A DNA stretch of 29,797 bases from an uncultured Collinsella sp. (GCA_902493985.1 CABURR010000025.1:1-29797); one strand, 5' to 3'; positions 1-8,141 are shown, numbered from the stretch's first letter. The notes: generated by a model from the sequence alone, not told the origin. Numbers and translations: made by a program.

Positions 1-329
1 CGCGACCAGCGCGCGAGCATGCCCTCGGGGTAGTAGGTGCCGTGCCTGAGCTTGGGTATCTAGAGCTCCACGTCGCCCACGGCGGTCCTGAGCGACCTGG
101 TGCGGTAGCCGTTGCGACTGTTCTCCCTGCCGCCGCCGCGCTCGTTGCGGCCCGCGCCGCACATCTGCTGGGCCTCGGAGTCCATCAGCGCGTTCATCAC
201 GCCGCCCAGCACCCTGCACGCGAATTCGCGCGCGTCGCCGCACTCCTGCCAAAGCCGCGCCGCCTCGAGGGCCTCGTCGCGGCTGAGGCGCAGTACACTC
301 TCTTCTTGGGGCATCGCCTTTCCCTTCAT
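1..329 (-). pseudogene. IS256-family transposase, N-terminal part, interrupted by an in-frame amber stop and cut by the window edge
   Basis: This is the start of a Mutator/IS256-type transposase, the DDE enzyme that moves an insertion sequence. The first 89 codons read openly from ATG at 329 and contain the family's Cys-Gly-Ala-Gly-Arg-Asn-Glu-Arg region followed by RNGYRTRSLRTAVGDVEL. At 60-62 the frame meets TAG, and beyond it the same frame continues with IPKLRHGTYYPEGMLARWS, the expected continuation in this family. It is therefore a nonsense-interrupted copy rather than a frame ending naturally. A GAAGGTG ribosome site lies just before the start; an internal Met behind AAGGGAAAGGCG is an alternative. 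The catalytic part lies outside the window. Either the element is dead or the base is a sequencing error. Confidence 0.85.
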
Positions 330-368
330 TCGTCACCTTCACTACTCCAACGACGAATTCTAGGCGGT

Positions 369-410
369 GCCCCCGCCCTTTCAAGGAAGGGCGGGGGCGG
401 GGCATGCCCC
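369..410. repeat. GC-rich hairpins near the presumed right end of the insertion sequence
   Basis: A perfect 12-bp inverted repeat (GCCCCCGCCCTT at 369-380 against 387-398) with a 6-nt loop is followed at once by the palindrome GGGGCATGCCCC (399-410). They lie between the transposase start and the kinase operon. They could protect the element from read-through or mark its end. The IS terminus itself is probably close to 411-425 (GCCTCTTACACCACA), but this cannot be fixed without the left end. Confidence 0.5.
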
Positions 411-445
411 GCCTCTTACACCACATCTCTGCGCGCTACCCACGG

Positions 446-481
446 AGTCCCGGGGAGGCGACAATTCGACTCCCCGGGACT
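446..481 (-). terminator. Hairpin after the Amadori-product operon
   Basis: A perfect 12-bp stem (AGTCCCGGGGAG at 446-457 against 470-481) with a 12-nt loop starts just after the stop codon of the frlD-like gene on the minus strand. No clear U-tract follows, so it may stabilise the 3' end or terminate weakly. Confidence 0.5.
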
Positions 482-487
482 GCTCAA

Positions 488-1351
488 CTATTCAAAAATC
501 GGCGCTCCGTGGCCCCAAGAACCTTCCATGCCGCACACGGTCGAGGCAAACCCGGCAGCAAAGTCGAGCGCGCGCTCGATGGCCTCGGCGCCATCCTCAC
601 CACGCTTGGCGGAATCGAGATAGCACATTAAAAACGAGGTGAGGAACGAGTCGCCCGCCCCCATGGTGTCCTTCATGTCCGTTACCGGTTTAGCCAGCTG
701 GCGGTAATAACGCTCGCCGTCGTAAGCAATGCAGCCCTCGGCGCCCGCCGTAGCCGACACAAAACGCGGACCCAAGCCCTTCACCCATGCCAGACGCTCG
801 CGAATCTCGTCCTCACTCGCGGCATCCGCCGCACTAAAGAAAGCGAAATCGACGTAGGGCGCAATCTGCTCGTAGTACTCGTCGGTGGAGTCGTCCGAAA
901 AGTCAAAAGAGACCGTGACGCCCGCAGCCTTCAACTTGGGCAGCTCGCGCTCGGTAAAACAATAGTTGCCCGAATGAACCACATCGAACTGCTTTATGTA
1001 CGCAAGGTCAAAGCGATCGAGGACATAGCGCGCATCGCCACGGATACCGCCCTCGTTGGAGCCAAGGAAGACACGGTCACCGTCAACGACGGTCACACGA
1101 GCCGCTCCGTTCTCGCCAATCATCTGCTCGCACTTGTCAAGCTCGATACCCTCATCCTCGAGGCTTGCAATGACATGCTCGGCAGCGACATCATTGCCAA
1201 AAATGCCCATGTAAGCGGAGCGTGCGGCACCGCATTTCTTGGCATAAACGGCGAAGTTCACCGCGTTGCCGCCGGGATACATGGTGTGGATATGCTCGTA
1301 GCGATCGACGACGTTGTCGCCAAATCCGAGCGCGTTAACGTTAAATGCCAC
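488..1351 (-). CDS. frlD: PfkB-family sugar kinase, fructoselysine 6-kinase (FrlD-like)
   Basis: A 287-residue ribokinase/PfkB-type kinase predicted to phosphorylate an Amadori product, most likely fructoselysine, on C6 using ATP. The N-terminal substrate region has PGGNAVNFAVYAKK (26-39) and the ATP/anion-hole motif is DTMGAGDSF (228-236), with Asp234 as the catalytic base. FDFSDD (149-154) and the VHSGNY segment resemble E. coli FrlD, and the length fits that family. The start is GTG at 1349-1351, preceded by GAAGGGACAAGGG, 14 nt after the stop of the deglycase gene, so the two are translationally close. It is the last gene of the operon. The exact substrate (fructoselysine, glucoselysine or another fructosamine) is not decided by sequence. 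Confidence 0.85.
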   Translation of the reverse strand: MAFNVNALGFGDNVVDRYEHIHTMYPGGNAVNFAVYAKKCGAARSAYMGIFGNDVAAEHVIASLEDEGIELDKCEQMIGENGAARVTVVDGDRVFLGSNEGGIRGDARYVLDRFDLAYIKQFDVVHSGNYCFTERELPKLKAAGVTVSFDFSDDSTDEYYEQIAPYVDFAFFSAADAASEDEIRERLAWVKGLGPRFVSATAGAEGCIAYDGERYYRQLAKPVTDMKDTMGAGDSFLTSFLMCYLDSAKRGEDGAEAIERALDFAAGFASTVCGMEGSWGHGAPIFE

Positions 1352-1365
1352 GGCCCTTGTCCCTT

Positions 1366-2334
1366 CTAGTACTCGACAACACCCATATAGCGGCGGAAAT
1401 CGGGATCGTGATCAAACACCTTGCCGCGTGCAGCACGCAGCTCGCAGTTCATGGCGTAGAACAGCACCGGGTCCAAATAGGCACGGACGCTCGCCGGCAC
1501 GGCTTCCATACCGTACTCCTTGGCATCGAGCACCATCAGCGTATCGGTATGCGTCTTAAGGAACGCCAGGGCGCGCTCGTCCATAGCACGGCACTCGCTG
1601 GAGCCCATCTGCAGGAAGTAAAAAACGCCATCCTGAGTAGCCTCGAAGGGGCCATGGAAGTACTCGGCAGAGTGGATGTAGCTGCAGTGCTGCCACTGCA
1701 TCTCCATAAGAGAGCAGATAGCGAAACCGTAGGTCTGGCTAAAGTTGGGACCGCTGCCCAGAATATAGAAGAACTCGTGCTCCTGGCAAAGCTTGGCAAA
1801 GCGATCGCCCAGCTCGGCATTTACCTTCTCGCGTGCCGGGGGAAGAATCTTATCCATCTCGGCAATACCGGCATACATATCGGCAAGATCGGCGTAGCCC
1901 TCCTGCTGATCGAGCAGCTCTGCCGCAAGCGACAGCGAAATACCAGCGGGGACCTCGGCCTGCGGCACGCCCTCGCCCCACGGGTAGACCCACGTGATCC
2001 ACTTGCCGGAGTCAATCTTGGATCCAGCGTTGTCGGTCTGGGCGATCACCGTAGCGCCGGCGGCAAGGGCAATCTCGCAGCCCTCGACGACCTCGGGGGT
2101 GTTGCCACTGTGGCTACAAGCGATGACCAGGGACTTCTCGCCCAGACGACGCGGACGCATGATATCGAACTCGCGAGCCGTATAGATATACGAAGTGAAG
2201 GTGGTTGCCTCGCGCTGCAGAAGCTCATGAGCCGGGATCAAATCGATCATGGAGCCACCGCAAGCAATCCAGTAGACGCTGTCGAACTTGCCCTTCTCGG
2301 CAATTGCCTCTTTGATCAAATCGTGTGCGTTCAT
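1366..2334 (-). CDS. frlB: SIS-domain fructosamine 6-phosphate deglycase (FrlB-like)
   Basis: A 322-residue protein with tandem SIS (sugar isomerase) domains. FrlB-type enzymes split fructoselysine 6-phosphate into glucose 6-phosphate and lysine. The first SIS domain carries YWIACGGSM and IACSHSGNTPEVV; the second contains YILGSGPNFSQTYGFA and YIHSAEYFHGPFEAT. The C-terminus HDPDFRRYMGVVEY closely matches the end of E. coli FrlB. I start at ATG 2332-2334 because AGAAAGGA lies 7 nt upstream; an in-frame upstream ATG at 2367 would add 11 residues that contain this ribosome site and is less likely. It sits between epimerase and kinase genes of the same pathway. FraB-type fructose-asparagine deglycase is an alternative assignment. 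Confidence 0.85.
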   Translation of the reverse strand: MNAHDLIKEAIAEKGKFDSVYWIACGGSMIDLIPAHELLQREATTFTSYIYTAREFDIMRPRRLGEKSLVIACSHSGNTPEVVEGCEIALAAGATVIAQTDNAGSKIDSGKWITWVYPWGEGVPQAEVPAGISLSLAAELLDQQEGYADLADMYAGIAEMDKILPPAREKVNAELGDRFAKLCQEHEFFYILGSGPNFSQTYGFAICSLMEMQWQHCSYIHSAEYFHGPFEATQDGVFYFLQMGSSECRAMDERALAFLKTHTDTLMVLDAKEYGMEAVPASVRAYLDPVLFYAMNCELRAARGKVFDHDPDFRRYMGVVEY

Positions 2335-2396
2335 ATCCAGTTCCTTTCTTATTTGGGCCGCAACCAATGACGTTGACTGCGTGGCCGATAGTTGTT

Positions 2397-3248
2397 TTAG
2401 TCAATCAGATATTTCTCGAATGCGGCCATGTTCTTGGCATCTGCCGCCGCCGGGTCATCGTAGTAACGACCGTCCGTGATTTCCTGGCCCAGCATGCCGT
2501 CGAAACCATGGGCGTTAAGTGTGGCGACGAAGGCGTCCATATCGTGCTTGCCATCGCCCCACACCAGATGGCCATACGGGTCGCCGTCGATAAAGTGCAT
2601 CTCGTGAATTGCCCCATCACCAAAGGCGGCAAACCAGTCCTCGAGCGTCTCGCCCGCAACGCCCATCGCAGTTGTATCAACCATGGGCTGTAAGTACGGG
2701 CTCGCGACCTCGTCAATCATGCGCTTCGCATCGGAAACCGTCGTCACAAGGTTGCTCTCCTCGGGGCGCAGGCTTTCCATCGTAAGCACCAGACCGTGCT
2801 CGCCGGCATACTCCGCCAGAATGGACAAGTGCTCGCGGCTGCGCTTCCAGGCTTCCTCGCGGTCCTCATCCCAGTCGCCCCAGCCCGAGTTGACGGACAT
2901 ACGGTCGCACCCAAGCACCTCGGCAAGCTCAATGCCGTGCTTAAAGTACGCCAGGCTGCGCTGTTCATGCAGCGGTTTGCGTGCGCAGTACTGCCAAGGA
3001 TAGATAACATTCTCGGGGCACAGAGTACGATACCTAAGCCCACGATCTACAGCCTTTTTCGCCAGGGCCTCAGCCTCAAAGTAGCCCGTGTGGTCGAGCG
3101 TCACATGCGGCTCCGCACACCACAGCTCAATGGACTCAAAGCCCAAGCGCTGCTGCACATCAAGGAAGTAATCGAGCGACCACATGATGTAATGGATATT
3201 CATGCCCGCAATCTGTTCGCGGCGCAGCGTCGGTTTGAATTCAGACAT
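2397..3248 (-). CDS. frlC: Sugar phosphate isomerase/epimerase, FrlC-like (fructoselysine 3-epimerase family)
   Basis: A 283-residue TIM-barrel protein of the xylose-isomerase-like AP endonuclease 2 superfamily. In frl operons FrlC interconverts fructoselysine and psicoselysine so that both epimers can enter the pathway. Visible metal-site elements are the Glu of LTMESLRPEESN, the Asp of PMVDTTA, the His of HEMHFIDGDPYGH and the Glu of LGQEITDG; LRPEESNLV resembles the LTPYESNVV of E. coli FrlC. The ATG at 3246-3248 follows AAGGAGG inside the end of the preceding amidohydrolase gene, with only one base between them, so translation is probably coupled. Substrate is inferred from the neighbours. 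Confidence 0.8.
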   Translation of the reverse strand: MSEFKPTLRREQIAGMNIHYIMWSLDYFLDVQQRLGFESIELWCAEPHVTLDHTGYFEAEALAKKAVDRGLRYRTLCPENVIYPWQYCARKPLHEQRSLAYFKHGIELAEVLGCDRMSVNSGWGDWDEDREEAWKRSREHLSILAEYAGEHGLVLTMESLRPEESNLVTTVSDAKRMIDEVASPYLQPMVDTTAMGVAGETLEDWFAAFGDGAIHEMHFIDGDPYGHLVWGDGKHDMDAFVATLNAHGFDGMLGQEITDGRYYDDPAAADAKNMAAFEKYLID

Positions 3249-3249
3249 C

Positions 3250-4833
3250 TTATGCCTCCTTATTTCGATCGAACACGATTTGTCCGTCCGACATCGTCAT
3301 ATCAACCGAAAGATTGCGTGCGTCGCGATAATCGAGGTCGAATACATCCCGATCGAGCACGCAGATATCGGCAAGCTTGCCAACCTCAAGCGTACCCAGC
3401 TCGTCTTCGCGCATCAGATCGTGCGCGCCCCCGGCAGTCCAAGCGCGCAAGAGCTCGACAAGCGTCAGCGCGTTGACCTCATTCACGGGCAGTCCGTCGT
3501 CGAAGTATCCGCCGCATGCACTGTAGATTGACTCGCCCAGGCTCGGAATCAACAGCGGTAAATCCGTGCCACAGCACACTGTGCATCCGGAATCTTCCAT
3601 TCCGCGGCGATTCCAGCTATGCAAAAGTCGCGTCTCGCCAATTTGTCGACGCATCATCGACAGGCAGTCCTCGCGCCTGTCCAGCGTCAAAATCTGCGGA
3701 TAGACCTCGCAAATTCCACCTAACTTGCCAAACTCGACAAGATCGGTCGGGTCAGAGTTCTCGAGATCGGTAATCGCATGGCGGCGAAGCATCCGTCCAT
3801 GCTCGTCTCGAGGCAGCGAGGCATAGAGCGCCACGGTGCGGCGAACGGCGCCATCGCCCTGGCAATGCAAGGAATATCGGAAGCCGTCAGCATCAATTGC
3901 ACGCAGCTCGTTCTCAATCAGATCCCACTCGGGCTCTTCGACAACCGTCTTGCCGGCAGCTCCCGCATCGGCCGTGTCCTCATAGGGGTCAATCATCTCG
4001 GCAAGCCCCGCCCATACGCCGCGATCGGTCATACGGTTGAAGCCAGAAAAGCGAACGAACGGTCCCCGGAAGCGCTCTCGCGCCTCGCGGGCATATGCCA
4101 GATTTGCACCGGCACCCACCGGCTGCGACATCATAGAGACGCGAACCGTCAGCTCACCAGATTCCTCACGGCGAGCCATTTCGTCGGCAAAGCCGTAGTA
4201 GTCATCAAACGCCATCTCCTTGATGGCGGTAACGCCGCGCTCGTTAAGCATGCCCATGTAGTCCGAATACCCGGCGCGCACCTCGGGTAGCGCGAGGAAA
4301 TCGCTCATCATGCGCCAGATCTTCTCGGCATAGCACGCCTGGGGTGTAAAGCCGTATCGCACACTGGCGGCAGCATTGAGAACGCAGGTCTCCGCACCCG
4401 GTGTAAAGCAGACGACAGGGATATCGCCAAAACAATCGTCAAACACAGCTGCCGTATTTGCGTTCTCGGCATCCGATGCCAACGTTTCGGGAAGGTTGTG
4501 GCCAAAAGCCGCCGCGCAATCCGGATGATCTTCTTTCCATGCACGCAAGAGCGACACGGCCTCTTTGGCATCAGCGACGCCGGACAGATCAGACCCCAAC
4601 GTCCGCAGCGCCCAGCCCGTATAGAAGGTATGCACATCGATCAGGCCAGGCATGACGGTGCGGTCGCCCAGGTCAACTACCTCGTCCGCCTGGGTCAAAT
4701 ACGAAGCCACCTCGCACTTGGTGCCAACAGCCTCAATTCGATTGCCACGGACCGCTACGAAACCTTCAAACGGCAGGTCCCCCGTACCGGTAAAGACGCT
4801 CTTAGACTTCAGGACCGTCAAACGATCGGACAT
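3250..4833 (-). CDS. YtcJ-like amidohydrolase (amidohydrolase family 3) with an altered HxH motif
   Basis: A 527-residue metal-dependent amidohydrolase of the YtcJ/N-substituted formamide deformylase type. After a small beta domain comes MPGLIDVHTF (61-70): the usual HxH metal pair is His68-Thr-Phe70, so the second His is missing. Later motifs are present: RYSLHCQGDGAV, RRHAITDLENSDPTDLVEFG and CCGTDLPLL with the conserved Asp. It may process the imported fructosamine conjugate, for example by removing an acyl or peptide group before phosphorylation, but that is inference from position. The start chosen is ATG 4831-4833 behind AGGTGG; a GTG at 4840-4842 directly abuts the transporter stop codon and is less likely. 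Altered metal binding means activity should not be assumed. Confidence 0.75.
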   Translation of the reverse strand: MSDRLTVLKSKSVFTGTGDLPFEGFVAVRGNRIEAVGTKCEVASYLTQADEVVDLGDRTVMPGLIDVHTFYTGWALRTLGSDLSGVADAKEAVSLLRAWKEDHPDCAAAFGHNLPETLASDAENANTAAVFDDCFGDIPVVCFTPGAETCVLNAAASVRYGFTPQACYAEKIWRMMSDFLALPEVRAGYSDYMGMLNERGVTAIKEMAFDDYYGFADEMARREESGELTVRVSMMSQPVGAGANLAYAREARERFRGPFVRFSGFNRMTDRGVWAGLAEMIDPYEDTADAGAAGKTVVEEPEWDLIENELRAIDADGFRYSLHCQGDGAVRRTVALYASLPRDEHGRMLRRHAITDLENSDPTDLVEFGKLGGICEVYPQILTLDRREDCLSMMRRQIGETRLLHSWNRRGMEDSGCTVCCGTDLPLLIPSLGESIYSACGGYFDDGLPVNEVNALTLVELLRAWTAGGAHDLMREDELGTLEVGKLADICVLDRDVFDLDYRDARNLSVDMTMSDGQIVFDRNKEA

Positions 4834-4842
4834 TATAACCAC

Positions 4843-6306
4843 CTACGCAGGAAGCATGCCAGAGATTGCCGTTACGATCAGGCCAAAGACGACCATGAAA
4901 ATGAAGAACTTCCAAATGGTCTTCCACCATTGGCCAAACGAGATCTTTGCCACGGCAAGGCCGGCAACCGTCATGCCCGCCACGGGGCTGATGGTGTTGA
5001 TGGTCTGGTTGGCAAACTGGAGCGCGGTGACGGCCGCCTCGGGATTGAGGCCCATAAGCTCGGTCAGCGGACCCATGACGGACATGGTGAGCGCCGCAAG
5101 TCCAGAGCTCGAGGGAACCAGCAAAGAGAGCAGGCCAAGGACGATATACATAAACGTGGTATAGACGGCGGCGGGTGCACCGGCGAGCGCAGTAGCGAGC
5201 GCCTGGAGAATGGTGTCGATGATCATGCCGCCCTCTGCGATGACCAAGATACCGCGAGCGATGCCGATGACGATAGCGGCATACGCAAAGTCGGCAATGC
5301 CTTTAACGAACTCCTCGGCGATCGTCTGCTGGTCAAGGCCGCCCAGGATACCGGCAAGCAAGCCCATACCAAGGAACACGGCGGAAATCTCATTCATGTA
5401 CCAGCCCTGAGTAACAAGACCCCAGACGATAATGCCCATACCGCAAGCAAAATCGATAAGCACGAGCTTCTGACGGGTAGTGAACTCTTCCTCGATGGAG
5501 GCATCGGTCACGGAAAACTCAACACGCTTGAGCTTGTCGTCCTCGTACGTAATGGACGACTCGGGGTTTTTCTTGACGCGCATGGCATAGCGCATGGCCC
5601 ATGCGATGCCAACGGCGGTAAAGATGACCCAAGAAATGGCGCGCAGCCACAGCTGAGGATTGCCCTCGATGCCAATGATGCCCTGGGCGATCAAAACATT
5701 AAACGGGTCGATGGTCGAGGCACAATAACCCAGGTTAGGACCAAGGAAGCAGATGATGAATGCCGTCATCGAGTCATAACCGATACCCATCATGATGGGA
5801 ATGAAGATGGCATAGAACGGCAGGGCTTCCTCAGACATACCAAACGTAGTGCCGCAAATGGACAGCAACGTCATCGTGATGGGAATGATGAGGATGTCCT
5901 TGTTCTTGAGCTTTTTAATCACACGGCTCATGCCGGCATTCAAAGCGTTGGTCTTGGTGATGACTGCGAACGATCCGCCAATCAATAAGACGAACGCAAC
6001 GACGTCGGCAGCCTCCTGGATGCCCTTAGTAGGCGCTTGCAGGACCGCAAAGATATCCTGGCCCAGATTGATGGTCTCGCCGGTCTCGGAATCGGTGTTG
6101 TTCTTATCGACCTGTTCATAGGTTCCAGCAACGGCGACTTCACGCTCACCCGCCGCTGTCGAAATCGTCTTGCGCTGATACCGACCAGAAGGAATGATCC
6201 AAGTCAGGACCGCAAAGACAACGATCAGCAAGAACATGATCGTATAGACATGCGGTAATTTGAACTTAAAACGTCTGTTTGTCTTCTTCGCCTTCGTATC
6301 TGACAT
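4843..6306 (-). CDS. yfcC: YfcC-family membrane transporter (DcuC-like), presumed Amadori-product importer
   Basis: A 487-residue polytopic membrane protein of the YfcC/DcuC-type carrier family (C4-dicarboxylate or basic amino-acid carriers). A basic cytoplasmic N-terminus is followed by a first helix (IMFLLIVVFAVLTWIIPSG). Further hydrophobic segments and two Ser/Thr/Gly-rich re-entrant-like stretches are visible, such as LSLLVPSSSGLAALTMSVMG and NQTINTISPVAGMTVAG. The ATG at 6304-6306 has GGAGG 6 nt upstream; the frame is open further up, but that part is the promoter and operator region. It is the first gene of the operon, where other frl loci carry a permease or PTS, so it is likely the substrate importer. 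The family alone does not prove fructoselysine transport. Confidence 0.8.
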   Translation of the reverse strand: MSDTKAKKTNRRFKFKLPHVYTIMFLLIVVFAVLTWIIPSGRYQRKTISTAAGEREVAVAGTYEQVDKNNTDSETGETINLGQDIFAVLQAPTKGIQEAADVVAFVLLIGGSFAVITKTNALNAGMSRVIKKLKNKDILIIPITMTLLSICGTTFGMSEEALPFYAIFIPIMMGIGYDSMTAFIICFLGPNLGYCASTIDPFNVLIAQGIIGIEGNPQLWLRAISWVIFTAVGIAWAMRYAMRVKKNPESSITYEDDKLKRVEFSVTDASIEEEFTTRQKLVLIDFACGMGIIVWGLVTQGWYMNEISAVFLGMGLLAGILGGLDQQTIAEEFVKGIADFAYAAIVIGIARGILVIAEGGMIIDTILQALATALAGAPAAVYTTFMYIVLGLLSLLVPSSSGLAALTMSVMGPLTELMGLNPEAAVTALQFANQTINTISPVAGMTVAGLAVAKISFGQWWKTIWKFFIFMVVFGLIVTAISGMLPA

Positions 6307-6370
6307 AGATACCTCCAAAGAACTCGAGACTGCATCGCATCTCGCCTCAACGCTTGTGCAAGGCAAACGT

Positions 6371-6414
6371 TCTATGACGTTCCATAGATTACCAGCAGCT
6401 TTTCCCGTCATCAA
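6371..6414 (-). promoter_or_regulatory. Promoter of the Amadori operon with overlapping operator dyad
   Basis: Read on the minus strand, a -35 TTGATG (6409-6414) and an extended -10 TGG-TAATCT (hexamer 6386-6391) are separated by 17 nt. The dyad TCTATG-N6-CATAGA (6371-6388) overlaps the end of the -10 and the expected start site. This is the place for a repressor to act, and the GntR-type regulator encoded just upstream is the obvious candidate. The rest of 6307-6524 shows nothing else I can support. Confidence 0.55.
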
Positions 6415-6524
6415 GATAATTTCAAACTGATTGCCGCAACGCGGTTGAACGGTCGCGTTCGCGCCGTGAACGGTATGGAAGCGCCCGGTGAGATGATCCA
6501 CCAGGCGTTTCCATTCGCAATGTC

Positions 6525-7268
6525 CTAGATGTCAAAAACGTAGCGAGACCCAACGATCCGCTGACGACCGATGATAAACGGCCGCCGTTGCTCATCGAAA
6601 AAGAAGGCTTCCATATAAAACAAGGGTTCGCCAACGGGAACCGCCAGCAACCGAGCGACCTCGGGCGATGCGCACGCGATCTCGAGCGTGCACGGGTCGG
6701 TAAACGCGGGCATGCGGCCAGTCTGGTTGCGCACGAACTCAAAAATGGATTGGTTAGATAGAGGCGCCGTTGATAGATAGGCGTTGTCCTCGTAAACGTA
6801 TATGTTGTTCTCAAGCATGACGGGGACGCCATCGGCAGTACGCACACGCTCGACGCAAATCAAGTCAGTTCCAACGGGAACACCAAAGAACTGTGCTTCG
6901 GTAGAATCCGCCGGCAGTATCTTTCTCGAAATGACACACGCCCCCGGTTCCATTCCGTTAACGCGGCATGCGTCCGAAAAACTCTGGACGTCATCCTTCT
7001 GGCGAATCTTGCGCTTGAGCTTGGGGGCATTGACGAACGTGCCTTTCCCCTGTCGCTTCGTTAGATAGCCCTGCTGGACGAGCTCCTCAATAGCGCGTCG
7101 CACGGTAACGCGGCCAACTTTATAGCTCTCAGCCAATTCGAATTCGTTGGGTATCCGCGCGCCTGCCTTGTAGGCGCCGGAGTTGATTTCGTTTTTAATG
7201 ATATCAATGACCTGTTGGTACAGCGGTATCGCTGCTTTACCGTCAGTTAGCCCTTCAGTCGGTGGCAT
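6525..7268 (-). CDS. GntR-family (HutC/FrlR-type) transcriptional regulator with UTRA domain
   Basis: A 247-residue regulator with an N-terminal winged helix-turn-helix (about residues 15-80) and a C-terminal UTRA effector domain (about 100-240). The HTH shows IPLYQQVIDIIKNEI, RIPNEFELAESYKVGRVTVR and QGYLTKRQGKGTFV, standard for the HutC subfamily. The UTRA part has the typical ICVERVRTADGVPVMLENNIY segment. Its ATG (7266-7268) follows GGGAGAGG. It lies directly upstream of the transporter gene in the same orientation, so it probably controls the operon in response to a phosphorylated fructosamine or sugar phosphate. That ligand is inference; FrlR and FraR of enterobacteria are the functional models. 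Confidence 0.85.
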   Translation of the reverse strand: MPPTEGLTDGKAAIPLYQQVIDIIKNEINSGAYKAGARIPNEFELAESYKVGRVTVRRAIEELVQQGYLTKRQGKGTFVNAPKLKRKIRQKDDVQSFSDACRVNGMEPGACVISRKILPADSTEAQFFGVPVGTDLICVERVRTADGVPVMLENNIYVYEDNAYLSTAPLSNQSIFEFVRNQTGRMPAFTDPCTLEIACASPEVARLLAVPVGEPLFYMEAFFFDEQRRPFIIGRQRIVGSRYVFDI

Positions 7269-7293
7269 ATACCCTCTCCCAGCACAATTAAGT

Positions 7294-7333
7294 CAAAAGC
7301 GGGCTCAAGGGCATTCAACAAGCCCTTAAGCCC
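7294..7333 (-). terminator. Intrinsic terminator after the HAD gene, directly in front of the regulator gene
   Basis: On the minus strand GGGCTTAAGGGC pairs with GCCCTTGAGCCC (12 bp, one U-G pair, arms 7322-7333 and 7301-7312) with a 9-nt loop and a GCTTTTG tail. It lies 26 nt before the ATG of the regulator gene, so it may also act as a leader attenuator for that gene. Confidence 0.7.
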
Positions 7334-7338
7334 GCATT

Positions 7339-7353
7339 AGCATAAAGTATGCT
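7339..7353. promoter_or_regulatory. Perfect dyad AGCATA-AAG-TATGCT upstream of the regulator gene
   Basis: A 6-3-6 perfect inverted repeat sits between the HAD stop and the terminator hairpin. It could be an operator for a regulator-gene promoter. It differs in sequence from the dyad at 6371-6388, so the same protein need not bind both. Confidence 0.35.
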
Positions 7354-7418
7354 TGCTGCCGCACCAAAATGTCGGGTATTTACTCATCTGACCCGAAAAA
7401 CGCGCAACTACCGCGCTC

Positions 7419-8078
7419 CTAAGAAAGCGTGAGCAGCTCCGGCAGCTGGTCGATAATCTTGTCCGCGGCATCCTGGCTAAAGCCAAAGCGCTCCTCGCGC
7501 TTGGCAATGACTGTCAGGCCGGCTCGCTTGCCGGCAGTGATGCCAGGCACCGAATCCTCAACGCAGCAGCAGCGATTCGCGGGCAGCCCCAGCAGGTCCA
7601 GCGCATGCAGGTAGATGTCGGGCTCGGGCTTGCTCTCCTTAAACTGCTCGCCGCTCACCACATACTCAAAGGCATCCGACAGCCCGCATGCGTTGAGCAC
7701 TTCCTCGATGCTATCCATGGGAGACGAGCTGGCAAGCGCCACGCGAACGCCGCGGCGCGGCAGCTCTCGAATCGTATCCGCGGCGCCTGGGTTAATCAAA
7801 GCCTGATAGTCGCGCGGACGCTCATGCGCCCACTCGTCCCAACGGGCCAACGCTTCCTCGCCAGTGAAATGCCCCTTACCGGCGCGCTCAAACCAATCGA
7901 CCAACATATGCAGGAAGAACTGATGCGAGGTACCGACCTGCCCATTCAACTCCTCTTGAGTCAGGTTAAGCCCAAGCTCCTTGGCAAACGCGGCAGTCTC
8001 GCCCAGGTAGTAATACTCGGTATCGACAATGACGCCGTCCATGTCAAAGATAACGGCGTCGAACGGAAATGCGGACAC
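7419..8078 (-). CDS. HAD-superfamily phosphatase, beta-phosphoglucomutase-like subfamily
   Basis: A 219-residue HAD hydrolase. Motif I is VIFDMDGVIVDTE close to the N-terminus, with the nucleophile and acid Asp pair DxD. A helical cap follows, then motif II LASSSPMDS, a lysine in FKESKPEPDIYLHAL (motif III) and CCCVEDSVPGITAGKRAG (motif IV). KPEPDIY and the cap type match the beta-phosphoglucomutase / 2-deoxyglucose-6-phosphatase group, so a sugar phosphate is the likely substrate. I choose GTG at 8076-8078 because AGGGAGG stands 5 nt upstream; the frame is open back to 8126 only through the terminator of the previous gene. The specific substrate is unknown. Confidence 0.8.
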   Translation of the reverse strand: MSAFPFDAVIFDMDGVIVDTEYYYLGETAAFAKELGLNLTQEELNGQVGTSHQFFLHMLVDWFERAGKGHFTGEEALARWDEWAHERPRDYQALINPGAADTIRELPRRGVRVALASSSPMDSIEEVLNACGLSDAFEYVVSGEQFKESKPEPDIYLHALDLLGLPANRCCCVEDSVPGITAGKRAGLTVIAKREERFGFSQDAADKIIDQLPELLTLS

Positions 8079-8090
8079 GGCACCCTCCCT

Positions 8091-8119
8091 AACAAAAGGG
8101 CGCCTGTAAGCAGGCGCCC
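8091..8119 (-). terminator. Intrinsic terminator after the Cof-type phosphatase gene
   Basis: On the minus strand a perfect 9-bp stem GGGCGCCTG/CAGGCGCCC (8098-8119, 4-nt loop) is followed by TTTTGTT. It ends only 13 nt before the GTG start of the next gene, with the ribosome site directly behind the T-run. Confidence 0.85.
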
Positions 8120-8141
8120 GAACCATGCATTATCGGCGATT

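Noticed and set aside
4498..5988. A 496-codon plus-strand frame across the amidohydrolase and transporter genes
   Set aside because: It is a reverse-frame shadow rich in His, Asp and Arg. The minus strand has the family motifs.
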